A DNA stretch of 64,000 nt from Deinococcus aerolatus (GTDB taxonomy: Bacteria; Deinococcota; Deinococci; Deinococcales; Deinococcaceae), in contig NZ_BMOL01000001.1 in NCBI RefSeq assembly GCF_014647055.1, positions 300,501-364,500 on the forward strand, in the 5' to 3' direction. Each line of letters opens with the position of its first letter. Within the stretch, counting starts at the first letter, position 1. The position numbers were made by a program, and so were the translations under genes. Below are positions 55,126-64,000 of this stretch, one piece after another. A model generated the notes under the pieces. That model was not told the DNA's origin, ran no database searches, and saw only the letters and a program-made list of their open reading frames with translations.

Positions 55126-55692
55126 CTACTGACCGATCCAGTCAATCGTCTGCTTCGCGTCGCGCAGGTTCTTTACCTCGCCGGTGGGAGCGGTTACCGT
55201 CAGCGCGGCGGCGGTACTGGCGGCGGCGTTCAGCAGCAGCGTCACGGTGCCGTCCGCGCCGGTCACCGTCTCATATTTGGCTGTGCCGTCCGGCGCGATG
55301 GTGGCCGCAATGTCGGTCATCTTGCCGTCCACCATGCTGGCAATCACGAACACGGGGTTCTTGCCGGTGGTCTTGACCTCCCAGGTCACGGCCACGCCCG
55401 CCACCGGATTGCCGTCCTTGTCGGTGGCGAGCACGGGAATCATCACCTCGCCCACATCATCACTGGCCACCGTGGGAGTGGCGTTTGTGCTGACCGGGGC
55501 CGTGATCTCCACATCCTGAATCTCCACCCTGGCGACGGGACCAGCCTGGGCAGCGGGGGCCGCAGGCATGGTGGGCGCAGCCGCCGGAGCCTGCGCCGTG
55601 ACCCCCGGCGGCAGGGCGGGAATATCGGACACGGAGATCTGGGCGGAGGCGAGAGGCAGCAGCAGGGCAGCGGTCAGCAGCAGGTGGCGCAT
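55126..55692 (-). CDS. Exported protein with Big-1/Ig-like domain
   Basis: A 188-residue secreted protein with signal peptide MRHLLLTAALLLPLASA, an Ala/Pro-rich stretch (to about 55) and an Ig-like fold domain: VMIPVLATDKDGNPVAGVAVTWEVKTTGKNP and ATIAPDGTAKYETVTGADGTVTLLL, as in bacterial Ig-like domain 1 of invasins. It is the last gene of the ABC operon, 41 bp after the ATPase gene. ATG 55692 follows AAGGAG by 7 nt. Its link to transport is unknown. Confidence 0.83.
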   Translation of the reverse strand: MRHLLLTAALLLPLASAQISVSDIPALPPGVTAQAPAAAPTMPAAPAAQAGPVARVEIQDVEITAPVSTNATPTVASDDVGEVMIPVLATDKDGNPVAGVAVTWEVKTTGKNPVFVIASMVDGKMTDIAATIAPDGTAKYETVTGADGTVTLLLNAAASTAAALTVTAPTGEVKNLRDAKQTIDWIGQ

Positions 55693-55733
55693 GGGGAAAC
55701 TCCTTGTGGGCAGGCGAAGAGGGAGACCGGGGA

Positions 55734-56798
55734 TCACGCGGGCAGGATGTACAGGCCGTTGCTGCGGAAATCCAGGTGGATGTCGCTGCCGTTGGGCAGG
55801 ATGGTGGACTCGGAGGGCGGGGCGATCAGCACTTCCCCGGCCGACGTTTCGATGGTGTACTCGGTCATGGCCCCCAGGTACGCGCCGGAGGTGATGCGCC
55901 CGGCCAGCCCCGTCTCGCTGAACGAGATGGATTCGGGCCGCACCAGCACGCGCACGTCGCCGGTGGGCGCGCCGGGCTGGGTGTAGGGCAGAAACACATT
56001 GCCGAAGCCCAGTTGCTGGCCGTCATAGGTGGCCTGCAACAGGTTGGCCTCGCCGATAAAATCGGCCACAAAGGCGTTGGCAGGGCGGCGGTACAGGTCC
56101 TCGGGGGTGCCGATCTGCTCGATCCGGCCCGCACTCATGACCACCACCACGTCCGAGATCGCCAGCGCCTCGGCCTGATCGTGGGTTACGTATACAGCGG
56201 TGATGCCCAGCTGCTGCTGGATGGCGCGAATCTCATTGCGCATCTGGCGGCGCAACTTGGCGTCCAGGTTGGACAGCGGCTCGTCGAACAGCAACACCTT
56301 GGGTTTCATCACCAGGGCGCGGGCCAGGGCCACACGCTGCTGCTGCCCGCCCGACAGTTGCGACGGCGCGCGGCTGCCGTAGCCGCCCAGCCCCACCAGC
56401 TTCAGGGCCTCCTCGGCGGCCTCGACGGCGTCGGGGCGGCGGGCCACGCGCAGACCGTAGGCGACGTTTTCCAGCACGCTCAGGTGCGGGAACAGCGCGT
56501 AGCTCTGGAACACCATCGTCACGTCGCGCTGCGCCGCCGAGAGCTGGGTCACGTCCTCGTGGTCAATCGAGAGTTTGCCCTCGGTGATGGTTTCCAGCCC
56601 GGCGATCATGCGCAGGATGGTGGTCTTGCCGCAGCCCGAGGGCCCCAGCAGCGTGATCAGCGTGCCGGGCTGTACCTCCAGGTTGGCGCCTTGCACGGCG
56701 ATGGTCTTGCCGAAGCGCTTGGTGACACCCTCCAATTTGACCGGAGCGGCCTGACTGTTGGGGGCAGGGTGGGGGGGGCGGGCCTGGGTGGCGGTCAT
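55734..56798 (-). CDS. ABC transporter ATP-binding protein, FbpC/PotA-like
   Basis: The 354-residue ATPase has Walker A (GPSGCGKTT), the Q-loop (MVFQSYALFPHLSVLENVAYGL), signature LSGGQQQR, Walker B LLFDEPLSNLD, the H-loop THDQAEALAISD, and a C-terminal TOBE domain ending in GLYILPA. This is the CUT1/ferric-type group. It begins 22 bp after the permease stop. The substrate follows the binding protein, which is uncertain. Confidence 0.93.
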   Translation of the reverse strand: MTATQARPPHPAPNSQAAPVKLEGVTKRFGKTIAVQGANLEVQPGTLITLLGPSGCGKTTILRMIAGLETITEGKLSIDHEDVTQLSAAQRDVTMVFQSYALFPHLSVLENVAYGLRVARRPDAVEAAEEALKLVGLGGYGSRAPSQLSGGQQQRVALARALVMKPKVLLFDEPLSNLDAKLRRQMRNEIRAIQQQLGITAVYVTHDQAEALAISDVVVVMSAGRIEQIGTPEDLYRRPANAFVADFIGEANLLQATYDGQQLGFGNVFLPYTQPGAPTGDVRVLVRPESISFSETGLAGRITSGAYLGAMTEYTIETSAGEVLIAPPSESTILPNGSDIHLDFRSNGLYILPA

Positions 56799-56820
56799 GG
56801 GGTCCTCTCAAGAGTGGTGT

Positions 56821-59184
56821 TCATACGCTTATGCCTGCCTTTGATCCGCCCATCCTGCCCACGCCCCAGGTCATCAAGGCGATGACCACGGCCAGCGTGA
56901 AGACCAGCAGCGCGGACAGTGCCGCCGCGTCGCCGAGTTGCCCGCGCTCCACCATGCTCAGCACCTCGCTGGTCACGACCTTGTGGTCCGGCGAGATCAG
57001 GAAGATGATCTGCGAGATGGCGGTCATGGCCCGCACGAAGGCGAAGATCAGCGCCGAGATCAGCGCGGGGCGGATCAGGGGCATCACCACCCGCCACAGC
57101 GTGGTCAGGCTGCCGGCCCGCAGGGTGGTGCTGGCTTCCTCCAGCGCCGGGTCGATCTGACGCAGGTTGGCGACAGCCGAGCGGATGCCCACCGGCATGT
57201 TGCGGAAGATAAATGCGACGATCAGGATCAGCATGGTGCCGGTCATGTACGCAAACCCGCTGTTCAGCGCCAGGATGTACCCGATGCCGATCACGGTGCC
57301 GGGCACGGCGAAGGACAGCAGCGAGCCGAGTTCGATAAAGCCGCGCCCGAAGAACTTCTGCCGCGTGATCAGGTAGGCGATCACCACGCTCAGGACCAGC
57401 ACCGGCAGACTGCTGATGGCCGCGATCCTGAGGGTGTTGAAGAACACGCCCAGCGACCCCACCGACAGGTTGCGGATGTGTTCGGTGGTAAAGGTGTTGT
57501 CGAAGCCCCACAGCTTGACCAGCGCGCCGAAGAACATGCTGCCGTACACCGCGCCCACGAACAGCACCCAGACCATGAACACGAACAGCAGGACGCGCTC
57601 CAGACTGGCAGGCAGCGGCGTCACCATGCCCGCAGCAGGCTTGCCGGTGATGGTGGTGAAGCTGGTGCGGCCCAGCCACGCCTGCTGCGCCAGGAACGCC
57701 GAGACGCTCAGGGCCAGCAGCACCGTGCCGTACACCGACGCCTCGGCGGGGTTGAATTCCACCGCAAAATACACCTGCGTCGCCAGGAACGAGCCGCCCA
57801 TCACGAACGGGTTGCCGAAGTCGGCCAGGCTCTCGATGATGGTCAGCAGGAAGGCGTTGGCCAGACCAGGGCGGACCAGCGGCCAGATCACGGTTCTCAG
57901 GACGTGCCAGCGGCCCGCGCCCAGGGTCACGGCGGCTTCCTCCAGCGTACCGTTCAGGCTTTGCACCACGCCCACCAGCACCAGATAGGCAATCGGCGTG
58001 TAGGCCAGCGTCTGCGCGATGCCCACGCCCAGCGGCCCCAGCAAGGCGTCGGTGTCCAGCCCCAGGATGCCGCTGGTGATCAGCCCCTGGCGGCCCAGCA
58101 GGAAGATCAGGGCGAAGCCGATCACGAAGGGCGGCGTGATGATCGGCAGCAGCGAGAACACCCCCAGCAGTTTGCCTGCCGTGATGCGCCGCCGGGTCAG
58201 CCACCACGCCAGCCCCACCCCGGCCAGCACCCCCACGGCCTTGAACAGCAGGCCCAGGGTGGCCGTTTGTGGTGTGCTGGCCGCCAGCGAACCGATGGCG
58301 TATCCGGCCAGCGCCAGCGGCACGAACAGGTACGGCCCGAACGGGGCGCGGCTGCGCGTGCCCAGCAGCGCAAAGGCCAGCGCCAGCGCGGTGGCCGCCG
58401 TCGCCACGCTGACCGCCAGCAGCACGCTGTTGCGCAGCGCCCCGAAGCCGAAGTACAGCGCGGCAAAGACGCCCACCCCCAGCGCCGCCAGCACGGTGTT
58501 GCGCAGCGTGGCCCAGACCGGACGCCGCCGCCACAGCGACAACCCCAGGCCCGCCACCGCTCCGACACCCGTGGCCACGAGCGCCAGCGCCGCCTCGCTG
58601 CGGGCGGTGGTCTCGTTTTCCAGCACGAAGAACGCCGGGGAACTCAAGACGCTGCGGAACGCTTCCAGCGAGAACCCCGTCTCGCCGAAGGCATTGCGCA
58701 GCACCCGGAACAGCGGGAACATCACGAACAGGATCAGGAACAGGCCCACCCACAGCGTGGAACTGGCAATAAAGCGGTCCGCCTTGATGATGCCCGTGTC
58801 GGACAGCGCCATGCCCGTGACCGACAGCAGCGCCAGCGCGGTGATCAGGGCGCCCAGATCGGCCGGCTCGTTTCTGAACACGATGAAGAAGGCCGTGACC
58901 AGGAACCCGACCAGCGCGGCGACCAGCGTGGGCATGGCACGGGCAGCGCGGCCCACGAAGCTCAGGGCCAGGGTGGCGACCAGCGCGGCCAGGGGCACCC
59001 ACAGCACGGGCAGGCTGCCCAGCAACTCCAGGCCGCTGGGGCCACCGGCCAGAAAGACCCGGCCCTCACGCGCCCAGGGCAAGAAGGCGAAGGCCAGCAG
59101 GCCCAGCAGCGGCCACAGCAGCAGCGCTGCCTGGACTCCGGCCCGGTTCCTCTGCGAGGCGGGAGGGGTTACCGCCGTGGTAAT
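56821..59184 (-). CDS. ABC transporter permease, FbpB/ThiP-like double-domain, with probable ATT start
   Basis: A 787-residue permease with two copies of the BPD_transp_1 domain; both EAA-like loops are present (LEEAAVTLGAGRWHVLRTVIWPLV and LEEASTTLRAGSLTTLWRVVMPLI). Ordinary FbpB proteins have about 510-560 residues; here about 200 extra hydrophobic N-terminal residues (seven or more helices) are added. In-frame ATG, GTG or TTG codons near the beginning are missing, but ATT 59184 lies exactly 7 nt after AAGGAGG. The earlier GTG 59244 has no Shine-Dalgarno and would overlap the binding protein gene by 76 nt. ATT is a known rare initiator (infC). It overlaps the binding protein gene by 16 nt. 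Confidence 0.82.
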   Translation of the reverse strand: MTTAVTPPASQRNRAGVQAALLLWPLLGLLAFAFLPWAREGRVFLAGGPSGLELLGSLPVLWVPLAALVATLALSFVGRAARAMPTLVAALVGFLVTAFFIVFRNEPADLGALITALALLSVTGMALSDTGIIKADRFIASSTLWVGLFLILFVMFPLFRVLRNAFGETGFSLEAFRSVLSSPAFFVLENETTARSEAALALVATGVGAVAGLGLSLWRRRPVWATLRNTVLAALGVGVFAALYFGFGALRNSVLLAVSVATAATALALAFALLGTRSRAPFGPYLFVPLALAGYAIGSLAASTPQTATLGLLFKAVGVLAGVGLAWWLTRRRITAGKLLGVFSLLPIITPPFVIGFALIFLLGRQGLITSGILGLDTDALLGPLGVGIAQTLAYTPIAYLVLVGVVQSLNGTLEEAAVTLGAGRWHVLRTVIWPLVRPGLANAFLLTIIESLADFGNPFVMGGSFLATQVYFAVEFNPAEASVYGTVLLALSVSAFLAQQAWLGRTSFTTITGKPAAGMVTPLPASLERVLLFVFMVWVLFVGAVYGSMFFGALVKLWGFDNTFTTEHIRNLSVGSLGVFFNTLRIAAISSLPVLVLSVVIAYLITRQKFFGRGFIELGSLLSFAVPGTVIGIGYILALNSGFAYMTGTMLILIVAFIFRNMPVGIRSAVANLRQIDPALEEASTTLRAGSLTTLWRVVMPLIRPALISALIFAFVRAMTAISQIIFLISPDHKVVTSEVLSMVERGQLGDAAALSALLVFTLAVVIALMTWGVGRMGGSKAGISV

Positions 59185-60191
59185 GGAAAGACCTCCTTGG
59201 TCCAGCGCGAGATGATGCGGGCGCGGGTGGCGCCGTCGCCCCACTTGCCAAAGTCGTAATCAATCAGCTTGATCTTGTCCAGGTTGGGCGAGGCGGCGGC
59301 CACCGGCGTCTTGGCGTTGGACTGGATCTGGAACGATTCCACCGTGGCCGCCAGTTTCTGCGTCTCTACCTTCAGCACGAAGTCGATGAACTGCTTGCCC
59401 GCCGCCGCGTTGGGGCCGTCCGTGACCAGGCTGACGCCGCCGATCTCGGTGCCTGTGCCGGCCCTAGGCGCCACGGCGCGCACCGGGAAGCCGCGCACGT
59501 TCTGGGCCACCGCGTCGTGCAGGAAGGTCACGCCCACCGCCACCTCGCCGCGCGCCGACAGGAACGCTGCGCCGGAGCCGGGGCGGGTGTAGCCGTTGCG
59601 CGGCACGTTGTTGTGGATCTTCTTAAGCAGGTCAAAGGCCTTGTCCTCGCCGTAGATCTGGATCAGGGTGGTGATCATGGTGTACGCCGTGCCGGACGTG
59701 TTGGGGTTGGGCATGGCGATCAGGCCCTTGTACTTTGGATCGCCCAGGTCCGGCCAGTCGGTGGGGGCGGGCAGGTTGCGCTTCTTGAGCACCGTGTCGT
59801 TGACCGCCAGGCCCAGCGCTCCGGTGTACAGCGGAATGTAGGCGTCCTTGACCTGCTTGCGCAGTTCGGGGTACAGCTCGTTCCAGGCCTTGGGCTTGTA
59901 GAAGGTCAGCAGGTTTTCCCTGGTGCCGGCCTCGTGGACGTCGCCGGTGCCGCCAAACAGCACGTCGAAACTGGGGTTGGCCTTCTCGGCCCGCAGCCGG
60001 GCCAGCGACTCGCCCGCCGACAGCCGCAGGAACTTGGCCTCGCCGCCGGTTTCCTTCTTGTAGGCGTTGGCCACCACCTGACACCAGTCGGCCTGCGCGC
60101 CACACACGAAGGTCAGGTTCCCCTGGGCACCGGCTGTGGCCGCCGTGGCAAGAAGGGTCAGGGTGAGCATTCGTCTGGTGGATCGCTGCAT
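59169..60191 (-). CDS. ABC transporter substrate-binding protein, FbpA-like
   Basis: A 340-residue periplasmic binding protein with signal peptide MQRSTRRMLTLTLLATAATAGA. Motifs: FVCGAQADWCQVVANAYKKETGG, LARLRAEKANPSFDVLFGGTGD, PNPNTSGTAYTMITTLIQIYGED and DGPNAAAGKQFIDFVLK. It groups with ferric-binding/phosphonate-type cluster F proteins, but the adjacent tyrosine pair used by classical FbpA to hold iron was not seen, so the ligand is open. ATG 60191 follows AGGAGG. It is the first gene of the operon. Confidence 0.92.
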   Translation of the reverse strand: MQRSTRRMLTLTLLATAATAGAQGNLTFVCGAQADWCQVVANAYKKETGGEAKFLRLSAGESLARLRAEKANPSFDVLFGGTGDVHEAGTRENLLTFYKPKAWNELYPELRKQVKDAYIPLYTGALGLAVNDTVLKKRNLPAPTDWPDLGDPKYKGLIAMPNPNTSGTAYTMITTLIQIYGEDKAFDLLKKIHNNVPRNGYTRPGSGAAFLSARGEVAVGVTFLHDAVAQNVRGFPVRAVAPRAGTGTEIGGVSLVTDGPNAAAGKQFIDFVLKVETQKLAATVESFQIQSNAKTPVAAASPNLDKIKLIDYDFGKWGDGATRARIISRWTKEVFPLPRR

Positions 60192-60217
60192 GGGGCCTCC
60201 TGGTTAAAGCAAGGGGC

Positions 60218-60237
60218 GAAGACCACGGACGGTCTTC
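60218..60237 (-). promoter_or_regulatory. Hairpin in the ABC operon leader
   Basis: GAAGACC (60218-60224) and GGTCTTC (60231-60237) form a perfect 7-bp stem with a 6-nt loop, 26 bp upstream of the binding protein start on the reverse strand. It may be an operator or an mRNA structure; the first is plausible for a metal or phosphate responsive operon. Confidence 0.35.
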
Positions 60238-60324
60238 TGGGCGGAAAAAGTAACAGTTGTGCCATTCGAGTCTACGCCACACCGCCCGCCTGTCTCCCGC
60301 CGCCTGTCCAGTACCCTGTGGCCC

Positions 60325-61590
60325 ATGCACGACACAGTGGTGGTGGGCGCGGGCCTGGCGGGATTGACGGCGGCGCGGATTCTGGACCGGGCCGGGCAGC
60401 GGGTGCGGGTGCTGGAGGCATCGAATGTGCTGGGCGGGCGGGTGCGTTCGCGCGTGCTCGACGGTTTCACGCTGGATGCCGGTTATCAGGTGCTGTTTCC
60501 CGGCTACCCGGCCGTGAGGCGCAACCTGGACCTGGAGGCGCTGGATCTGGTGGCCATTCCCCCGTCGGCGGCGGTGCGGCGCGGCGCACGCGAGGATGTG
60601 CTGGGCGATCCCCGGCGCGACCCTGCCGCGCTGCCGGGGACCCTCACCACCGGCGTGCTGGGCGTGGCCGACAAGCTGAGGGTGGGCCGGCTGGCGCTGA
60701 CGCTGCTGGCCCCACCACCCCACACCCTGCTGACCGGCCCCGACGAGACCACCGAGAGCTACCTGCGCCGAGCGGGCTTCAGCGAGGCGGCGCTGAACCA
60801 TTTCTTCCGCCCCTTCTTCGGCGGCATCTTCCTGCGGCGCGAGCTCGACACCTCGGCGCGGCTGTTCCGCTATTACTTTCGCATGCTGATCGACGGCGGC
60901 GCGGCGCTGCCCCGCGCGGGCATGGGCGCCGTTCCCGCCCAGCTGGCGGCGGGACTGGACATTCAGCCCAGCGTGCGCGTCACGGGCCTGAAGGCGCACG
61001 GGCCGCACGTCACGTTGCAGACCTCAAAAGGCGAGCTGGACGCCCGCAACGTGATTGTCGCCACCGATCCCAACACGGCAGCCCGGCTGCTGGGCCGGGA
61101 CGTTTCACGCGGGAGCCTGGGCAGCACGTACCTGTACTACGCCGCCAACCGGCAGGTGGACCGCCAGCCCCGCCTGCTGCTCAATGCCCGCCCCGGCCTG
61201 ATCAACAACGCCCAGTGGCTGAGCCATGTTCTGCCGGAGCGCGTGCCGCCGGGGCAGCACCTGCTGACCGTCACGGTGCTGGGCCTGCCCGACATGGATG
61301 ACGGTGAGCTGGACGCCCGGGTGCGCGGCGAACTGGAAGACTGGTACGGCGAGGCGGCGGTGTCGGGGCTGCGGACGCTGGCCACCGAGCGCATCCCGCA
61401 CGCCCAGTACCCGCAGCCGCCCGGCTACGCGGCCACCCTGCCCGGCCACGCCACCGGCCTGGGCGGCGTGCTGCTGGCCTCGGAGGTCACGTCCATGAGT
61501 GGCATCCAGGGCGCGATGGAAAGCGGCGAGAAGGCGGCGGCCATCGTCCTGAACGATCTGGCCGCGTTGAGCCGCCCACGCGGCGGCTGA
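60325..61590 (+). CDS. FAD-dependent oxidoreductase (protoporphyrinogen oxidase/amine oxidase fold)
   Basis: A 421-residue flavoprotein with the dinucleotide motif [29 protein letters not shown] near the N-terminus, [26 protein letters not shown], and the C-terminal FAD contact [25 protein letters not shown]. The family includes HemG/HemY-like and carotenoid-desaturase-like enzymes; nearby hemW does not prove a haem role. ATG 60325 has TACCCT 7 nt upstream (leaderless). It is divergent from the ABC operon. Confidence 0.88.
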   Translation: MHDTVVVGAGLAGLTAARILDRAGQRVRVLEASNVLGGRVRSRVLDGFTLDAGYQVLFPGYPAVRRNLDLEALDLVAIPPSAAVRRGAREDVLGDPRRDPAALPGTLTTGVLGVADKLRVGRLALTLLAPPPHTLLTGPDETTESYLRRAGFSEAALNHFFRPFFGGIFLRRELDTSARLFRYYFRMLIDGGAALPRAGMGAVPAQLAAGLDIQPSVRVTGLKAHGPHVTLQTSKGELDARNVIVATDPNTAARLLGRDVSRGSLGSTYLYYAANRQVDRQPRLLLNARPGLINNAQWLSHVLPERVPPGQHLLTVTVLGLPDMDDGELDARVRGELEDWYGEAAVSGLRTLATERIPHAQYPQPPGYAATLPGHATGLGGVLLASEVTSMSGIQGAMESGEKAAAIVLNDLAALSRPRGG

Positions 61591-61602
61591 CTGCGGACGC
61601 GC

Positions 61603-62781
61603 TCAGGCTTCCAGGAACTCGGTCACGACGCGGTTGAGCAGCCACCAGCCCGCAGGCGTGGCCCGCAGCCGCGCCCCCTCCAGTTCCAGCCAGCCGCGCG
61701 CCACGTTGGCGGCGATGGCCCCGGCGTAGCGTTCCCGCACGTTCAGGCCGCTGCGCCGGGACAGGTCTTCCAGATCCAGCCCGTCCCGCAGCCGCAGTCC
61801 CATGAACAGCGCGTCGGTCACATACTCCTCAGCGCTGATGGCCTCAGCCTCTCCGCTGTCGCCGGTCAGCCAGGTGTGCAGGTGCGGGTTGGTGCGTCTC
61901 GCGGTCAGCGCGGCCTCAGCCCCCGGTCCAGCCACAGACGACATGGCCGGGTAATGGCCCGCCGCGCCCGGTCCCAGGCCCAGGTACGTGCGGTTGTTCC
62001 AGTAGGACAGGTTGTGGCGCGACTGCTGACCGGGGCGGGCGTAGTTGCTGATCTCGTAGCGGGCAAAGCCGTGTGCGGTCAGCAGTTCCTCGGTGCGCTC
62101 AAAGCCGGCACGTTCATCGTCCTCCCCCACCGTCACGCCGCGCCGGGCGAACTCGGTGCCGGGTTCGACCGTCAGGGTGTAGGCGCTGATGTGGTCCACG
62201 CCCAGCGCCACCAGCCCATGAATATCGCTGTCCAGCGGCTGCCCCGGCACGGCGGTGATCAGATCGCCCGACACGCGCAGGCCCACCCCGATCAGCGTGG
62301 TTACGGCCTCGCGCGCCCCCGCCGCGTCGTGTTGGCGGCCCAGGAACTTCAGCGTGGCGTCGTCCAGGCTCTGCACGCCCACGCTGGCGCGGTCAAAGCC
62401 CAGGTCCCGCCACAGCGCCGCCCGCGCAGGGCTGACCGTGCCGGGGTTGATCTCCAGGGTGTTTTCCTGGCGGCCCCAGCCCAGATGCCGGCGAACGCTG
62501 CCCACCAGCGCTTCCACCTCGGCGTCACGCAGAAAACTGGGGGTGCCGCCGCCCAGGTATACGGTCTCCAGATCGACATCGTACTGGGTGGCCAGCCATG
62601 CTGCCTCCTGCTCCAGCCGCTCCAGGTACGCCTCGACCTGTCCGCTCTTGCGCGTCAGGACGTGGAAGTCACAGTACGGGCAGATGCTGGGGCAGAACGG
62701 CACATGAACGTAGAGGTGGCGCACCGTCCGGTCAGGAACAGGCACATTGGGCGCGGCAGGGACGGGGGCAGGACGGCTCAC
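61603..62781 (-). CDS. hemW: HemW-like radical SAM protein (haem chaperone)
   Basis: A 392-residue radical SAM protein with the CxxxCxxC motif CPSICPYC (C30, C34, C37), the NP-motif region [49 protein letters not shown], and the C-terminal HemN_C domain. HemW proteins insert haem into target proteins and lack coproporphyrinogen oxidase activity. GTG 62781 is chosen because TACACT lies exactly 7 nt upstream (leaderless); the frame stays open further upstream but without similarity. It converges on the FAD gene. Confidence 0.93.
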   Translation of the reverse strand: MSRPAPVPAAPNVPVPDRTVRHLYVHVPFCPSICPYCDFHVLTRKSGQVEAYLERLEQEAAWLATQYDVDLETVYLGGGTPSFLRDAEVEALVGSVRRHLGWGRQENTLEINPGTVSPARAALWRDLGFDRASVGVQSLDDATLKFLGRQHDAAGAREAVTTLIGVGLRVSGDLITAVPGQPLDSDIHGLVALGVDHISAYTLTVEPGTEFARRGVTVGEDDERAGFERTEELLTAHGFARYEISNYARPGQQSRHNLSYWNNRTYLGLGPGAAGHYPAMSSVAGPGAEAALTARRTNPHLHTWLTGDSGEAEAISAEEYVTDALFMGLRLRDGLDLEDLSRRSGLNVRERYAGAIAANVARGWLELEGARLRATPAGWWLLNRVVTEFLEA

Positions 62782-62846
62782 TGCCCCGAGTGTATGCGCG
62801 GGGGTGGGTTTGGGACCGTGAGGCAGGACGGCGAGGCCCGGACGGT

Positions 62847-63341
62847 TCAGCGCCCGTGCGGCGTGGCGTCCATCCACTCTTCCAGCATCTTTCGCAGCGT
62901 GGCCGCCGTGGTCACCATCACCGGAACGTCCAGCGAGGCCACCGCTGAGGCCGCCGCGCTCTGGCCCTTGCGTTTGCCCGCCCTGAGTCCGGCGGGGGCC
63001 GTCCAGGCGGGAAAGGTGCCGCCCTCAGCGTACTCCACGCCCCCAGCGTCGGCCACCACGGCGTCAGGCACCGTCACTTCCGGCCCGGCGGCCAGCGCCT
63101 GCCTCCCGATCACCAGCACGCCGCGCGGGGCCGCCTGCTGTACGGCGGCCACCAGCGGGGTCAGGCCGTCGTGAACCACCAGTTCCACGCCGCCCTTGCC
63201 ATCCAGTGCGGCCAGGGCGGCAGGCAGGTCCGCGGCCAGTTCGGCGGGCGCGGCCACCAGCCAGGGGTGTCCTCCGGCACGGCCCTCGAAGCTGGCGTGG
63301 GCGCTGCCGTAGATGTCGGTCCAGGTGCGGGTGTGCTGCAT
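62847..63341 (-). CDS. Hypothetical protein (164 residues)
   Basis: I do not recognise this protein. Residues 1-25 are polar ([20 protein letters not shown]), followed by an Ala/Val-rich alternating helix-strand part ([29 protein letters not shown]) suggesting an alpha/beta fold. A basic segment ([10 protein letters not shown]) precedes the C-terminal helix ([14 protein letters not shown]). ATG 63341 is preceded by TATCCT at 7 nt, a leaderless start. It lies between hemW and the rhodanese gene on the same strand. Confidence 0.75.
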   Translation of the reverse strand: MQHTRTWTDIYGSAHASFEGRAGGHPWLVAAPAELAADLPAALAALDGKGGVELVVHDGLTPLVAAVQQAAPRGVLVIGRQALAAGPEVTVPDAVVADAGGVEYAEGGTFPAWTAPAGLRAGKRKGQSAAASAVASLDVPVMVTTAATLRKMLEEWMDATPHGR

Positions 63342-63374
63342 GACGTTCAGGATAGGCGGATTCCGGCCTGCCTT

Positions 63375-64000
63375 TTACGCGCCGCTTTCCTCACCCAGCG
63401 CCACCGCCCGCGCGTCGTCGCTGACCCAGTCGCTCCACGATCCGGCGTACAGGCGATTTGCAGGCCCCAGCGCCGCGCCCGCCAGTTCACGGGCCAGCAG
63501 GTTGGCCGCCGCGCTCACGCCGCTGCCGCAGTACGTGATGGTGGGCGAGTGGCCGGTGTCCAGGCGGGCGGCCTGCTCAGCGCCGCCGCGCCAGCGCCCG
63601 GCCGCGTCCAGCGCGCCGCTCCAGTCGCGGTTGACCGCGCCCGGAATATGCCCGGCCTTGCGGTCCAGCGGCTCCGTCTCGCCCCGGTAGCGGGCGGGGG
63701 CACGCGAGTCGATCAGCAGCGTGGCCGGGGCGCGGCCTGCCACGTCCCCGGCCTCTGCCAGCATCCCAGCCTGCACGTCCGGCGTGAAGGTGACGGGCGC
63801 GTGGGTGGGGTCCCCCGCGTCCACCGGGCCGCCCGCCGCCAGATACGCGGGCCAGCCGCCGTCCAGCACGTACACCTGCGTGTGCCCCAGCCAGCGCAGC
63901 AGCCACCACGCGCGGGCGGCGTAGAACCCCTGACCCGTGGCGGGATCGTCGTAGGCCACCACCACGCTGCCGTTGCCTATGCCCACGCTTCCCAGCCACG
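63375..64000 (-). CDS. Thiosulfate/3-mercaptopyruvate sulfurtransferase (rhodanese), 5' end outside the window
   Basis: The C-terminal 208 or so residues of a tandem-rhodanese protein. The window shows the end of the first domain ([46 protein letters not shown]) and the second domain with [29 protein letters not shown], the catalytic loop [12 protein letters not shown] (Cys followed by GSGV) and [10 protein letters not shown]. The Cys-Gly-Ser-Gly-Val loop favours mercaptopyruvate sulfurtransferase-type enzymes. It ends 33 bp before the start of the downstream 164-residue gene on the same strand. Confidence 0.93.
   Translation of the reverse strand, partial: WLGSVGIGNGSVVVAYDDPATGQGFYAARAWWLLRWLGHTQVYVLDGGWPAYLAAGGPVDAGDPTHAPVTFTPDVQAGMLAEAGDVAGRAPATLLIDSRAPARYRGETEPLDRKAGHIPGAVNRDWSGALDAAGRWRGGAEQAARLDTGHSPTITYCGSGVSAAANLLARELAGAALGPANRLYAGSWSDWVSDDARAVALGEESGA

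Noticed and set aside
59169..60191. Firm assignment of the ABC operon to ferric iron
   Set aside because: The binding protein lacks the adjacent tyrosine pair of classical FbpA and the permease is atypically long, so the substrate is left open.

Overview
The window looks like a chromosomal segment of a Deinococcus species. GC content is very high with GC-rich third codon positions. The gene set fits the genus: long-form HPF, a second EF-G paralogue (EF-G-2 type, as in Thermus/Deinococcus), type 2 IPP isomerase with DXS, MetRS carrying a C-terminal tRNA-binding domain, and a SWIM-SNF2 protein. About half of the genes have a TANNNT hexamer 5-8 nt before the start codon and no Shine-Dalgarno, which is the leaderless-mRNA pattern reported for Deinococcus. 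No insertion sequence, phage gene, CRISPR array or integration site was seen. The species assignment is inference from these traits.

Layout. 1-6.5 kb: 5' part of recQ (reverse), an MMPL exporter, map, a GNAT acetyltransferase, an unknown gene with butyrate kinase, and hpf. 6.8-14.3 kb: a TetR regulator, ruvA, an LtrA-like membrane protein, idi, the initiator tRNA-Met gene with its own promoter and terminator, a DUF456 protein, a membrane protein, a CPBP protease and threonine aldolase. 14.3-20.4 kb: an exported carboxypeptidase-regulatory-like protein, EF-G-2, then divergently metG behind a structured leader. 20.4-24.7 kb: a frameshifted lipoprotein pseudogene, rapZ, a membrane-anchored YvcK/CofD-like gene, and proA. 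24.7-32.0 kb: dxs with a lipoprotein, lipA-lipB, a GNAT gene, rplS and prs. 32.2-37.5 kb: an FAD oxidoreductase and a three-gene molybdenum aldehyde/xanthine oxidoreductase operon. 37.5-46.9 kb: a YdcF protein coupled to an MscS channel, a DUF305 protein, a SNF2 helicase, a secreted lipoprotein nuclease and an APH-like kinase. 47-55 kb: a DUF454 protein, thiB under a TPP riboswitch, an MFS transporter, eutBC, a Nudix hydrolase, and a marR-DHA2 efflux operon. 55-64 kb: an ABC operon (binding protein, very long double permease, ATPase, exported protein), an FAD amine oxidase, hemW, an unknown gene and a 5'-truncated rhodanese.

The genes are mostly housekeeping or metabolic and sit in short, often translationally coupled operons: eutB-eutC, the oxidoreductase genes, marR-efflux, mscS-ydcF and lipB-lipA. 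The most interesting parts are regulatory or structural. They are the metG leader (a leaderless 15-codon ORF with tandem Met codons, a 10-bp hairpin and a 10-bp terminator), a MetRS without its zinc-knuckle cysteines, a probable ATT start in the ABC permease, a duplicated start region in the tetR gene, a palindromic operator over the marR start, a TPP riboswitch on an isolated thiB, and probable frameshifts in eutB and in a lipoprotein gene.
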